Of a stretch of 64,000 bases of DNA, positions 20,857-31,084 are shown piece after piece. The notes below the pieces were generated by a model. That model did not search any database, was not told the origin of the DNA, and saw only the letters and a list, made by a program, of their open reading frames with translations. Source of the DNA: Gari tellinella (taxonomy: Eukaryota; Mollusca; Bivalvia; Cardiida; Psammobiidae); contig OV277859.1 in NCBI GenBank assembly GCA_922989275.2, positions 88,098,198 through 88,162,197 of the forward strand, written 5' to 3'. The position numbers were made by a program, and so were the translations under genes. Each line of letters opens with the position of its first letter. The stretch's first letter is position 1.

Positions 20857-21344
20857 CGAACTTCTGTAGAAGCACCCTTAAAACAATGTATTTTCATGAT
20901 TCTACACTGTTCTGTTAATGGGCCATTGGAACCTTTCCTGTATTCTAATAGATAGCTGCGTACCACAGGTTTAAAGTGAGGGAGATAACTCCTTTCGATT
21001 TATGCTATAATATCAGCCGATATCAAGCAACCACCTGCCTTAACACAGAAAACAAGCTGTTTTAGAAAAGGTTGTAAGTATTAGACGCGATGTTTTCGAC
21101 GGAAGTTCACAATAGCATTTATCACACATATGAAACTGTCAGCAACGATTTCATTGTCGACACGTAACTTGGTGTCTGGTCAGGTTCTATGCTGTTTGAC
21201 AATCGTATAGGCGTTAATATGGCACAGACGTGGTAACCATTTACTCCATAATTATTAATTAAATACGCATGTTTGCAAATTAAATTAATTCTTTGATTGC
21301 AGACAAATTTTTTACAGCAATGAATATGCACTAGAAGTTTCTAT
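20857..21344. other. No gene; one remnant
   Basis: GTAACTTGGTGTCTGGTCAG and CTATGCTGTTTGACAATCG at 21165-21207 are a decayed module I arm. Confidence 0.35.
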
Positions 21345-21475
21345 ATCCTAGTAAACAGTAGCTTACGAAGGCTTGAAGTAAAGCACAACAAACCTTAAGG
21401 TGCATCTGCTTCACTTTCAACCGTATTAAGTGGTCACCTTCAAAAGTAGCAACAGGCTATGAGGTAAAGGGTTAA
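21345..21475 (+). mobile_element. D2-family fragment with module II hairpin
   Basis: TTGAAGTAAAGCACAACAAA and TGCATCTGCTTCACTTTCAA are eroded module II arms. It ends GCTATGAGGTAAAGGGTTAA, the D2 right edge. Confidence 0.55.
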
Positions 21476-21751
21476 GTTGATAAAAGCATTTGTGATGTAG
21501 CATAAGATAAGTTGATATGATGTTAGATTAGTGATTGAATAGATCCACGAAACACTATACTAGTACGTGCTATTTCTTGTTTTGACTTCATCCTGGCTAA
21601 AACGTCTAAGCGATAAGACGTGAGGATTTTATTGGAATTGGGTAGCGATATTTTCTGCGTCCAGCTATATAACACACACACATTGACGTGGCCCCCAGAT
21701 AAGAGGGAGTAAAGACAAGTTTTCCAACATGTTCTCAGTTATGTATGTACT

Positions 21752-21834
21752 AAACCTATAATGTAACTACTCATTAGAATCGTCATCTTCGTCTCTTCAA
21801 TACGATTCTAATAAGTAGTCACACAATAGGGTTT
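21752..21834. repeat. Short foldback
   Basis: AAACCTATAATGTAACTACT and CATTAGAATCG pair with CGATTCTAATAAGTAGT and ACAATAGGGTTT around a 20-base loop. Confidence 0.6.
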
Positions 21835-22254
21835 GATGCAGAGGAACAGATTTTAGTTTTTGACCGAACTTTCTATACTGAGGCCTTGGGGAATACGCTA
21901 TTGGTACCCAACAAACTCCAAAACTGTACATAATGTGCTGTCATTTTCAAACAATGCGGATCCAGATCAAACTACGGTGTCTGGCCGAAATCCAAATTGT
22001 TGGGTAAGCTTTATCGATATTTGTCCAATCAATTGCTCAATATCATTTTAATTAAAGGACTTGTAAACAGATGTTTTAAGGCAATGAAGGACTGACGTGT
22101 TGTAGTATAGATTTATACTTGTTCAATCAAAAGCTCTGTTGTTATAATACAGAAATGGACTACATGAAACGGTCTTATTAAAAAATGTTTTTTTTTACCT
22201 TGGAATGTACGATTAGAAACAAACTCCGCTGGTATCTTTGTTGTTTTTACTGCT
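21835..22254. other. Eroded hairpin copy, no gene
   Basis: Near 21945-22000, TTTTCAAACAATGCGGATCC and CCGAAATCCAAATTGTTGG are outer arms of a decayed module I. Confidence 0.4.
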
Positions 22255-22467
22255 GAACCCCTTCACTGCCGTGACGTCATCAAGTTTAAACAATTGTCGT
22301 CTGCTTTTATTTCTTAATTTATTTTTTTTGCTATTTTGACTGAAGAAATATTGAAATGAGTGTCAAACAGTTTGAATCTTGATCAGACGCCGCGTGACGC
22401 GGCGTCTGGTCAGGATCCAAACTGTTTGCAAAAAACTGTTGTGCTCGGGGTAAGGCAGTAAAGGGGT
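22255..22467 (+). mobile_element. P1b element
   Basis: Left end ACCCCTTCACTGCCGTGACG, right end AGGCAGTAAAGGGGTAA. Left interior ACAATTGTCGTCTGC. Module I is at about 22365-22430 with apex CGCGTGACGCG; GGTCAGGATCC on the right arm gives a G·T-type difference. Confidence 0.75.
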
Positions 22468-22781
22468 AAGCCGGAAAAATGTAAATACCAAATCTCCAAA
22501 TTTTGAATTAACCTAGCAACATAAAGAAGTGCGCACTAAGAATGGAAGAAAATAACGAGGCATAAATGACTTGCAGACAAAGCCTGCTAGATAAGCCTTT
22601 TGTACGAAACCTAGTTTAGCTAATTTCTTCTTTACGTGCTCCAAAAGGTGTACTAAATCGCATTTGTTAAGTTGTCTACCGTACAAACTGCACGAGGAGG
22701 CTTACATTTAGCGAAGAGATTTCACTTGATTATTAATTGTTCAAAATCATACATCTTAAAAATGCAAACCAAGTAGCATTT

Positions 22782-22863
22782 ATCGCGATTGCTCAGTGGT
22801 TAACGTGTTGAACTGTTAGGACTGTGAAACAGGAGGTCAGAGGTTCAAATCCCATCGACCGCA
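22782..22863 (+). tRNA. tRNA-like sequence (possible pseudogene or SINE head)
   Basis: GCGATTGCTCAGTGGTTAAC resembles a Pol III box A region and GAGGTTCAAATCCC a box B. The spacing is long, as in tRNAs with a variable arm. The acceptor and T stems pair poorly, so a working tRNA is unlikely. No SINE tail or duplication was identified. Confidence 0.35.
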
Positions 22864-23235
22864 TTCATTTTAATCATGTTTACTTATTGTTTCATTTTCA
22901 GGTCTAGTTCAACTTTTTGAAAAGTCGAACTTTGTCGTCAACCTATCGCCTGCGTTGTTTTTGTTGGTTTTTAAGTTTATTTTTTATAAGAAAACATTTC
23001 TCAATAACTATCTTAGGTAACCGTTTGAAACATATCATATGAACTATATATCGAGTATGAAAAAACACCGACGGACGTACGACGAGCACTGTGCAATCAC
23101 AATAGCTGACTTTGGCACTTCGTGCGATGAGCTAAAAAGCTGTAAAAACATCAGTGCCAGCAGGTCTATTATTTTTAGAAAAGAGCTGTACATTTTTTCA
23201 TGCATTAACATCTGCAGTAGAATGCGTTGCAGATG

Positions 23236-23486
23236 TTAACTCATTGAGCCCTAGTGACGCATATATGCGTCGTTTACCAAATGTGTACCTGTGAAGAGTA
23301 CACTTGTCCTATGCAAACAATGAAGTCCCTGATCAGAGGGCTCCTGCAGGAGCCCTCTGATCAGGGACTTCACTGTTTGTCATTTTGCAATTTATTACAA
23401 AAAACAACTCTAAATAGTCTAAAATGGACCATCCTTTATTGCAAACTGGGATTTTCCATTGGAAGTTTCAGGGGATAATGAGTTAA
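23236..23486 (+). mobile_element. C-family element, intact, 251 bp
   Basis: Ends TTAACTCATTGAGCCCTAGT and CAGGGGATAATGAGTTAA give a TTAA-flanked inverted terminus. The hairpin at about 23314-23380 has arms CAAACAATGAAGTCCCTGAT and ATCAGGGACTTCACTGTTTG with apex GGGCTCCTGCAGGAGCCC. The outer CAAACA and the CTGATCAG step match module I, but the inner stem differs. The copy at 38296-38546 is nearly identical in sequence and equal in length. Confidence 0.85.
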
Positions 23487-24139
23487 TGCACGAAGATAAG
23501 TGACGGTGATAATTTATATCTGAAAATTCCTTAAGCAAATTCACAGCTTCTACAACTAAAACCTCTTGTTATCCCTATACCTGCTGTCTGTTTCAATTTT
23601 CTAAGTTATTTTGATGCATTTTCTAATCATAGAAATCCTGATACGTTTGTCAAAACAATTTCGGAATAAGAATCCGAGGTTACTGGGCGCCTGATAAGGG
23701 CGTTTCGCATATGTGTTTTTACAATAATAATGTTAACAATTTGACAATAAAGAACATCACGTTTTTTGCATCCCACATACTCTTATGTTCACGGTAGAAC
23801 AGAGGTTCAATAAAAATACTGTATCATATTCTGTTATCATAGATCTTTTCATATCTGATACCATAGATCTGGTCCCTTGTAACATAGCCTTCACCATCCA
23901 GATGCCCCTTTTTAAACAGCTTACAACCAGAAATACAGCAATACCATTCTATATCGATCTTTCAAAACAATAAAAATTGATGATGAGGTTTCATGAGAGG
24001 ATGGAAATTTAGCAGAATTTTCATACTAGGGTTGTCTGCTTTACATTTACATGTATTTGAACAGTAACCTGTATTGAATACCCAAAACAATATTTCAATT
24101 GGTCGTAGCTATTAATAGCCAATTGTTCGTAAATATGTT
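23487..24139. other. No gene seen
   Basis: A weak decayed hairpin arm near 23650-23710 (GTCAAAACAATTTCGG); the rest is unrecognised. Confidence 0.35.
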
Positions 24140-24306
24140 ATCCCTTTACTCCATTTATACACATTTTATGTTCTAGCAGTTAGTAGCTTAAAGTAGGATG
24201 AAAATAAAGCAGAATGCGCCTTAAGGCGCATTCTGCTTTATTTTTAACCTGCTTTAAGTGTACATGTGTCTTAAAATCTAGAAACAGGCTATGGAATATT
24301 GGGTTA
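24140..24306 (+). mobile_element. D2-family element with perfect module II hairpin
   Basis: The hairpin at about 24192-24260 has arms GATGAAAATAAAGCAGAATG and CATTCTGCTTTATTTTTAAC with apex GCGCCTTAAGGCGC. It ends GGAATATTGGGTTAA. The left TTAA end is not clear (TATCCCTTTACTCC). Confidence 0.65.
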
Positions 24307-24439
24307 AAGAGGATCTTACATATTCTCTTTGCTAAGATTTGTCTATTTAGCTGTTCCCAGGTGGTGCAGAATAAGGTTACAGTTTAACAAGTGCAATGGA
24401 AGTTATAGATACAATCATTAACACTTCTCCTACCGATTT

Positions 24440-24650
24440 ACAACTTTCAGGGTATTTACATATAGTTTGGATTAAGATCATACGCCAAATGATTCGGCGT
24501 CTGATCTTAATCCAGACTATTTGACACCGGTCTTTAAGTATCTGTTTTTAAAAACCAACAACATTAAACTGAATTTGGCAAAGGCTGCAGTCAAACATTT
24601 ATGTATTTGAAAGCAAATACCACACCGGCAGGAAAGGGGTTATACCTTAA
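24440..24650 (-). mobile_element. Degenerate P1-like element with paired stem changes
   Basis: The hairpin at about 24467-24530 has TTTGGATTAAGATCATACGC against CGTCTGATCTTAATCCAGAC with apex AAATGATT. GGATTAAGATC on one side matches GATCTTAATCC on the other, so both arms changed together. Confidence 0.55.
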
Positions 24651-24919
24651 CCTGCTGAAATATTATATGTCTGCAACAAAGGTTAATCAACATTTTAAAT
24701 ATCTTAACAATCAAAGATAGAGCCAATACACTTGTTAAACAGTAAAACTGCGGACTAGATTAGCTCTTCTCAAAATCAGATTTGGATCAAAGCAAATGTT
24801 GGCCTATGTCATGTCATAATAAGTACTAGCTCGATAAAAGTGAAACAACTTTTTATAATCTCGAATCTGTTTGTCTCTGCCCCATCCGATCTGGTAAGAC
24901 CCGAAGCATCTTTGACAAT

Positions 24920-25093
24920 GCAGTAAAACCTCTCTATTACGACCACCAAATTGTTTCAATTATGAAGTGTTTACAACAGATGATTGCTTAAAGCAAGGCG
25001 ACAGTAAAACTGTCACCTTAATTTAAGCTTTCGTCTGTCTTTTCTACAATCAATTAACCTTCTTTTTAGTGGTTTTAATAGAGAGGTTTAACT
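24920..25093 (+). mobile_element. D1-family TA element
   Basis: Left end CAGTAAAACCTCTCTATTAC with GACCACC. Right end TTTAGTGGTTTTAATAGAGA, then GGTTTAACTGTA. The central hairpin is short (GACAGTAAAACTGTC), a replacement or reduction of module II. Confidence 0.65.
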
Positions 25094-25229
25094 GTAAACG
25101 AATAGTAAAGTTAAAAGTGCACATGTGATGAAAGTACATGAACATGTTTTGATTTAGATGTTCAATCAATTACGTTATAAATAGTACTGCAAAGACCCAT
25201 CCTCATGACTTATCAGAAGGAAGCTTGAT

Positions 25230-25325
25230 TTCTCCTTTAAGGCCTTAAGTTCTTAAAGCATGATATACATTCGCTCAAATCTGACCAATCAAATGATCAC
25301 AGACCAAACTCAAACGCTTTATTTG
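25230..25325. repeat. Partial copy of the 6771-6903 foldback
   Basis: GCCTTAAGTTCTTAAAGCAT, CGCTCAAATCTGACCAATCA and CCAAACTCAAACGCTTTA match one arm plus apex of the foldback at 6771-6903. Confidence 0.5.
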
Positions 25326-25961
25326 TTTATTTTTATTTTTTGGTAGATGCTATGATCATTACATAATCCTTGTAACCTGAAAACGAACCATTCAAGTGAG
25401 CACCATGGAAGCGTCCGTTTGATTGGAAAATGGGTAAATTACGTCATTTTGTGAGGCTTGATTGTATTAAACTGTCTCTTGCATTTTTGTGGTAAATACA
25501 AGTAGTGGAGGCCACACAAACCTGGTTTTGTCAATGAAAACATAGTTGACACTGAAATTTGACCATGACAAGCCGGACGTGTAACATCTGACACTGAACT
25601 TGGTTAATTACGCCTGTCTGTTCAACAAGTAGTACGCGTGGTACACTGAACACTTAATCCTTTATTAGCTGAACACCAGAAGAATATGTAAATTTTGCAA
25701 ACAATATAAACTCTAATTCGCAAGGAACCCTCATATTAGAGTCTGCACGGTTTGTTTTAATTTTCTGATATATTTATATTTTAAATCGGCCCTAAACTCA
25801 ACATACTAGTATTTGTTTGTTTTTTCAAAAGTGAAATGGATGAGAGAAACACATAAAAATGGTTCACCGCCATTATACATGGATGTGTCTCAATAAAACC
25901 TAACAAGAGGTTTCCACAGTTCTTCATCGAAAAGTCACTTAAAACACATATCATTGTATAT
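25326..25961. other. No gene seen
   Basis: No recognisable repeat, RNA gene or coding signal. Confidence 0.35.
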
Positions 25962-26158
25962 ACAGTCGAACTTCGATATATCGAACTCGATTAAGTCGAA
26001 CATACCCGTATTTCAAAGTTAAAACGTGGCTAAGCCACGTTTTAACTTTGAAATATTGGTATGTTCGACTGGACCGAGCATGAAATAATGCAGTTCATGT
26101 GTCGAAATATCGGATAGTTCGAGTTAAGCGAGTTCGCGATATCGACCTTCGACTATTA
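25962..26158 (+). mobile_element. E-family TA element, strong central hairpin
   Basis: Left end TACAGTCGAACTTCGATATA; right end GCGATATCGACCTTCGACT is a partly eroded complement. The hairpin at about 25996-26070 has TTTCAAAGTTAAAACGTGG and CCACGTTTTAACTTTGAAA, flanked by GTCGAACATACCCG. From general knowledge such ends resemble pogo/Tigger-type termini. The right half carries about 35 bases of extra sequence. Confidence 0.75.
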
Positions 26159-26452
26159 GTGTTTACAAGACAATGTATCGCATGCCAACACAGTAAAGTG
26201 ATGTTATCAAGCGGCGACATCCACGTTGCGACATTGTTTCTCAAATAACCTTCTAAGAAGAAACATTTGTTTCTTTCTTGCATTATTGTTTTCAAACTTT
26301 CAGACATGAATGAAGATAAAGCAAAAATCTAATTTAGTGTTTGTCTGTATTACTTGTAATCCATTTTGAAATCAACCACCAGCAAATCAGTTAAGGTGTA
26401 GAAAATGTTTCACGTGTCTCTGTTTTAGGACATGATAGATATGAGCAAAACA

Positions 26453-26703
26453 TACAATGGAGAAAATGTTAGTATTTCCCAATAAACGCGTTTACGCTAA
26501 AACCATTATTTCCAGTTCAAATGGTTTGGAGCCATATCAGACGCCGGGTAACCCGGCGTCTGATCAGGCTCCAAACTGTTTGCCACTCATACAAAATTGA
26601 GTAGTAAGAATTGTCAAAAAGCTGTCATTTTCTACGTTTTATTACAATGCGTTTGCGTTTCGTTTGCGTTTAAACAGAAAAGAATAACGTATTCTCCACT
26701 GTA
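26453..26703 (+). mobile_element. B-family element, 251 bp, diverged
   Basis: Ends TACAATGGAGAAAATGTTAG and AACGTATTCTCCACTGTA. Module I is at about 26518-26583 with apex CGGGTAACCCG (GGAGCCATATC on the left arm). The right subterminal block lacks the extra GCGTAC repeat of younger copies (GCGTTTGCGTTTCGTTTGCG). Confidence 0.8.
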
Positions 26704-26784
26704 TGAAGAGTATACCAAGTTGTGAAATATGTAACTACTGCATGGAGAAGACGTTAACATTGAGTAAACAACAACAACATTCAT

Positions 26785-26855
26785 TACCATCGCAAACAGT
26801 TGAAGCCAGGTTTGACGCCGAGTGACCAGGCTCCAAACTGTTTAAGACTCAGACT
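26785..26855. repeat. Module I remnant
   Basis: GCAAACAGTTGAAGCCAGGT, GACGCCGAGTGACCAGGCTC and AAACTGTTTAAG: the apex and part of the second arm are missing. Confidence 0.5.
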
Positions 26856-26859
26856 TTTT

Positions 26860-27330
26860 AAAGAGACTGACAAAAGGTGATATATTTGAAAGGTAATTAC
26901 TCAAATGAAAGCAAATTTATTGCATTATTGTTTATATAGATTTAACAATATGATCTGTATAAAACATCATCAAAACCAGTCACTATTTATTTTTACATTT
27001 TTCCTATCGTTTTTTCTACTCCGACCGAAGACAAAACAGATCTGTTTTGAAACTTTTCTACAACTACTTTGTATATGCAATAACCATACGATAAAATAGA
27101 AATCGAGGGATTAAAGCATAGAACTCCTTCCCAACATGGATTTGAATCCGGCCAAAGGTCATTTTAACATATATTATTTTCCTAAACTACAATGTACATG
27201 TTTGTATAAGCCCTTGACATCCATGTACATTTGTTTTATGCTAAATCTGACGTCAGTCTCTTAAATTAATCGGAATCCATTTTATTAGAATTGGTTTGTA
27301 TCGTGTGTCGTTAAACAGAATACAATAGCG
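26860..27330. other. No gene seen
   Basis: The short plus-strand frame 26905-27099 is AT-rich and unrecognised. Confidence 0.35.
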
Positions 27331-27581
27331 TTAACCCTTTCCCACATAGCATATCTCTAGTATTGAATATAGGTGTCCACTTAAAGCAGGTTGAAAGTAA
27401 AGCAGAATGCGCTTTCAGCGCATTCTGCTTTACTTTCAGTCTGCTTTAAGCTATCATCTGCTAGAATATAGAAAATATTTTGTATTATACATATTTATGA
27501 ATGTATAAATTGGAACTATTTTCTTCAGGGCAAGAATAAACTGAATGCGCTAAAAGGCGCTTCTATGGGGGAAAGGGTTAA
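27331..27581 (+). mobile_element. D2-family element, full length, TTAA ends
   Basis: Reference D2 copy. Ends TTAACCCTTTCCCACATAGC and ATGGGGGAAAGGGTTAA. Module II at about 27380-27450: GCTTAAAGCAGG-type outer arm, GTAAAGCAGAATGCGC and GCGCATTCTGCTTTAC, apex TTTC. Subterminal ATGCGCTAAAAGGCGCTTCT lies on the right. The hairpin is the one found in TA-flanked D1 elements, but the ends are different. A P1b copy starts 10 bp downstream. Confidence 0.8.
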
Positions 27582-27590
27582 AGGATAGGG

Positions 27591-27809
27591 TTAACCCCTT
27601 CACTGCCTTACCCCGAATGCAATGGTTATTCGCAAACAGTTTGGATCCTGATCAGACGCCGCGTCAGGCGGCGTCTGATTAGGATCCAAACTGCTTGACA
27701 CCCAATTTTATATTTCTAATGCCAAACTACCTGCACTTTACATTTTGAGAAATGAAGGAAAACGACAATTGTTTTAAAGCGGATGACGTCACGACAGTGA
27801 AGGAGTTAA
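27591..27809 (-). mobile_element. P1b element, 219 bp
   Basis: Ends TTAACCCCTTCACTGCCTTA and GACAGTGAAGGAGTTAA. Module I is at about 27631-27697 (CAAACAGTTTGGATCCTGAT; right arm GATTAGGATCCAAACTG; apex CGCGTCAGGCGGCG). GACGTCACGACAG lies near the right end. Confidence 0.8.
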
Positions 27810-28110
27810 AATAACTAGACTGTGGTGGGAACTATGGACGTGGTCAGCTGTATAAACATCGTGCCAACAAGGGTGGTAAACATATCATGTACGCACCAGT
27901 TAGTTCCAATTCATGATTTCGAATTGGCTAGGTGTCAACGGAGGAAACGAAAATATTGAAGTAAAGTTCGAAACAATACTTGGAATTCAAATACCCCGTG
28001 GTTTAAATTCTCGACAGCTGTTTCAATTTAAACATACGACACAATTGGGGTTTTCAATATGCCATGGAAAATGTTAATATAACAAAAACCTGCCATCGTT
28101 TCACACAAAT
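27810..28110. other. No gene seen
   Basis: Unrecognised spacer. Confidence 0.35.
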
Positions 28111-28302
28111 AATCCTAGCAATGACTATACTCATTCTTTACAAAAGTGTACCTTGTGTATAACTATGGCCTATGCAAACAGTATATCAGAAGAATGATCA
28201 ATAAGTTTGTAATACTTTTCCAAAACACCAACCCTACCTAGTCATGAATGGACTAGACTTGATGGAAACTTGTACTGTCAATTAAAAGTTACACGAGTTA
28301 AA
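28111..28302 (+). mobile_element. Degenerate C-family element
   Basis: TACCTTGTGTATAACTATGG, CTATGCAAACAGTATATCAG, GTCATGAATGGACTAGAC and final ACGAGTTAA follow the C order. The hairpin has been replaced by an unpaired stretch. Confidence 0.45.
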
Positions 28303-28499
28303 TCCCCATGCATCCTGGCTATAGCGTTATGACATGAAATCAGAATGTTTCACTGTTTTGTTGTTTTAATGCTGTTATGGTGCAATCAAGAGGTATGTAA
28401 CGACACAATAGCCATAGTGCTGTGTATGTTTATAGTCACAAATTGTATACATCTTTATCTATGTTTCTTCCAATATTGAAGATTGTGCATACAGAAACA

Positions 28500-28862
28500 T
28501 ACAGCGCTCCCTCTCTACAATGACACCCAATGGGAGACAACAATTGTGTGCGTTGTTCGGAGGGAGTCGTTATAGGGAGGGAATTTGGCTTACATTTGCA
28601 ACCAGTTTGACTCCAGATCAGACGCCGCGTAACGCGGCGTCTGGTGTGGATTCAAGTTGTTTGTCACTCGTCATTAATTTTTTTTCTGTCAAAATATTCA
28701 TTATTTAACTTTCAGAAAAAACAGCAGACGGTAATTTTATGCAGACGATATTTCAGTAGTAAAACCGTTAGACATAATTGTCTTGTTAAGGGAATTGTGG
28801 CAAACGTCGTTGTTACGAGTGAATCGTTGTTGGGAGTGCCGATGTAGGGAGAGAGCACTGTA
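28500..28862 (+). mobile_element. F-family TA element, full length, 363 bp
   Basis: Reference F copy. Ends TACAGCGCTCCCTCTCTAC and GTAGGGAGAGAGCACTGTA are inverted, with TA at the edges. Inside lie CGTTGTTCGGAGGGAGTCGT and GTAGGGAGG variants. Module I at 28598-28665 has CAACCAGTTTGACTCCAGAT, apex CGCGTAACGCG, and GGATTCAAGTTGTTTG. GCAGACGGTAATTTTATGCA resembles the P1 interior, so F shares more than the hairpin with P1. Confidence 0.85.
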
Positions 28863-29439
28863 CAAGCAAATACATTATGTATACTGTATGAATGTACAGA
28901 GTTACGGACACACGAACATATAGAAAGCAACTATGGTACATGTACATAGACAATGACAAACCATTTCATATCTATGCAAGGGCATTAGTTATTACAAAAG
29001 CCCGTATTACAAGATTTAGCATAATGTTAGCGTGAAGAAACTTATAGATTGTATTCCAATTAATAAATGCAACCCAGACATTGAAAAGAATATACATATC
29101 TGTAATTTTTTTTATAAAGGATCCAAATTATTTGACAGTAATATATATGCCCCTTCAATGTACCTTCATTCAAAATTTCTAAACTTTAACTTTAAGAAAT
29201 AAAAACATGTGTTTTACAGATGATCAGAATATTCTATTGAAATAATGTTTTTAAAACAAATCCTGTTCATTTATTGCAAGAATGTTACTAGACATTTTAT
29301 CTTTGCTGACCTAAATACATGAACACAATATACAGTCGATGGTTCTGACATTTCAAATTTGCCCTACTTACATCATTGCCAAATATCACGAAATATTGAA
29401 AGCAGATATTTGCTATTAACCAATATCATGCTTATAGAA
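28863..29439. other. No gene seen
   Basis: AT-rich with no recognised features. Confidence 0.35.
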
Positions 29440-29640
29440 CCTTTTTTCTTAAATTTGAAGTAAGTTTGGATGCAGATCAGACGCCGCGTAACGCGGCATC
29501 TGATCTGCATTCAAACTGGTTGGCACTCATATTAAGTTTTTCGTCAGTTTAAAAAGCATATAAACCAATTGTGAGAATTTTTCACAAAATATATTTTTTA
29601 AGCCGACGACTACATCATGTTAAGGGTTAATAAAGTTGTA
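29440..29640 (-). mobile_element. P1-like element with complete hairpin, eroded ends
   Basis: Hairpin at 29462-29522: AAGTTTGGATGCAGATCAGA and CATCTGATCTGCATTCAAAC with apex CGCGTAACGCG. GGATGCAGATC on one side pairs with GATCTGCATTC on the other, a paired substitution relative to GGATCC. The right half has TTTTTCGTCAGTTTAAA and AAGCCGACGAC. Confidence 0.6.
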
Positions 29641-29774
29641 CATACATTTGTATAAAGTTTTGCTTACCATGTAATTTGAGCCTGATTCCTGAATGCATGA
29701 CCTATTTTGAGCTTGATCCTTTAACCATCATCTATCAAAAAAATATCCTCAATAGGATAACTCAACAACACTTG

Positions 29775-29844
29775 GGGTTTACCATTTCACTATCAATGAC
29801 GTCATAAAGCGTATTTGCAAACAGTTTTGATCCTTATCAGACGC
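29775..29844 (+). mobile_element. P1 left half cut at the hairpin apex
   Basis: TTTCACTATCAATGACGTC, GCAAACAGTTTTGATCCTTA and TCAGACGCCG, then an abrupt switch to the SINE-like tail at 29845. Confidence 0.6.
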
Positions 29845-29893
29845 CGCTTTTGAACGCACAATTCCTGTGTGAAAAAAGCGCTTTATACATCTG
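29845..29893 (+). mobile_element. SINE/retroelement 3'-tail fragment
   Basis: CGCTTTTGAACGCACAATTC and TGTGTGAAAAAAGCGCTTTA match the fragments at 45355-45440 and, in inverse, 59115-59215. There this block is followed by a TAA or ATA repeat. I recall such tails from mollusc SINEs. Confidence 0.5.
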
Positions 29894-30265
29894 GGATGAA
29901 TGTTACGGAACTACTCCCATCCTATGTGAATAATAGCCGAACCCGCGCATTAATGCTTGACATTAAATTTCAGTGTAAAGCTTCTTTATGATTCATTGAC
30001 AGCAACAATCTGTTTTATCGCATGCAGACAAGTGATTTCCGTTTAAACTTTCTGTTACTGATATCAAATATACGATACAAATAAAATAAACGTACAATCA
30101 TTTAGTTATGCTAAATTTACAAAAAAGGATTAAGATATATGTCCAATGTATTTACCTAGAAGGCTTTCAAATTTATAACCAGCGAGCTTAAACCCTTCAC
30201 GTTCATGACGTAATCAGTTCTAAACAATTGTCGTTTTCTTTTATATCTCAAATTTAAATTATAGG

Positions 30266-30515
30266 TACAGTGGAGAAAACGTTATTATTTCCCAATAAAC
30301 GCGTTTACGCTAAAACTATTATCTCCAATGCAATCAGTTTGGAGCCAGATCAGACGCCGGGTAACCCGGCGTCTGATCAGGCTCCAATCTGTTTGCCACC
30401 ATGATAAACATGAAATATCAGAATTGTCCAAAAGATGTTCTTTTCTACGTTTTAGTGCTTTGCGTTTGCGTACGTTTGCGTTTAAACGGGAAAGAATAAC
30501 AGATTCTCCACTGTA
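30266..30515 (+). mobile_element. B-family element, intact, 250 bp (nested in P1b)
   Basis: Ends TACAGTGGAGAAAACGTTAT and AACAGATTCTCCACTGTA. Hairpin CAATCAGTTTGGAGCCAGAT and AGGCTCCAATCTGTTTGC: note CAATCAG and CTCCAATCTG differ slightly from other copies. It lies within a P1b element and directly precedes a half B copy. Confidence 0.9.
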
Positions 30516-30550
30516 CTTTTAGAACTACATAAAGATTTCACTACCAAATG

Positions 30551-30689
30551 TACAGGCTCAATCTGTTTGCAACTCACATAAAAATAAATTGGCAAAATGT
30601 CCAAAAGGTTGTCATTTCATACATCTACTGCGATGCGTTTGCGTTTCGTTTGCGTTTAAACGGGAAAGAATAGCGTTTTCTCCACTGTA
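30551..30689 (+). mobile_element. B-family right half
   Basis: It begins inside the second hairpin arm (AGGCTCAATCTGTTTGCAAC) and ends TTTTCTCCACTGTA. The left half is absent. It is older than its neighbour, having the GTTTCGTTTGCG form of the subterminal block. Confidence 0.7.
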
Positions 30690-30832
30690 TTTTTATCTAA
30701 GAAATATTTAAATGAGTGTAAAACATTTGGAACCTGGTCAGAGTCCACGTAATGCGGCATCTGATTAGGAATCAAACTGTTTGTAAATAATTATTGGACA
30801 CGGGGTAACGCAGTGAAAGTGTTAAACCCTTT

Positions 30833-31040
30833 TTACCCTTTCACTCTTAATGGCGTCAAAAAGCGCGTTTGCAAACAGTTTGGATTCTGATCAGACGCGG
30901 CGTTCGGGCAGTGGGTGTATTCTATCCTCCCCGTTGATCCTGATAAGAAACCGGGCAATGCGGCGTCTGATCCCGATCAAAACTTTGTGACAATCATTTC
31001 GATATAGTATCATTCAGTTTGCCTTAAATATAGCTTCGAA
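30833..31040 (+). mobile_element. P1 element with expanded hairpin apex
   Basis: TACCCTTTCACTCTTAATGG, GCAAACAGTTTGGATTCTGA, then about 60 bases of unrelated sequence (GGGCAGTGGGTGTATTCTAT), then GGCGTCTGATCCCGATCAAA. The apex contains an insert, unlike the deletions seen elsewhere. Confidence 0.6.
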
Positions 31041-31084
31041 TTACTACGGTAAAATAGTTAGTTTAGTTGTTTAAACATTTTATT

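Larger units (their letters stand above)
30191..30826 (+). mobile_element. P1b element split by nested B elements
   Basis: The left part (30191-30265) is CCCTTCACGTTCATGACG with ACAATTGTCGTTTTCTTTTA. The right part (30690-30826) is AAGAAATATTTAAATGAGTG, a decayed hairpin (GTAAAACATTTGG, GGAATCAAACTGTTTG) and GCAGTGAAAGTGTTAA. Compared with 22255-22467 and 56887-57104, the parts join at GG-TA-TTTT, exactly where B copies inserted at a TA. Confidence 0.7.
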
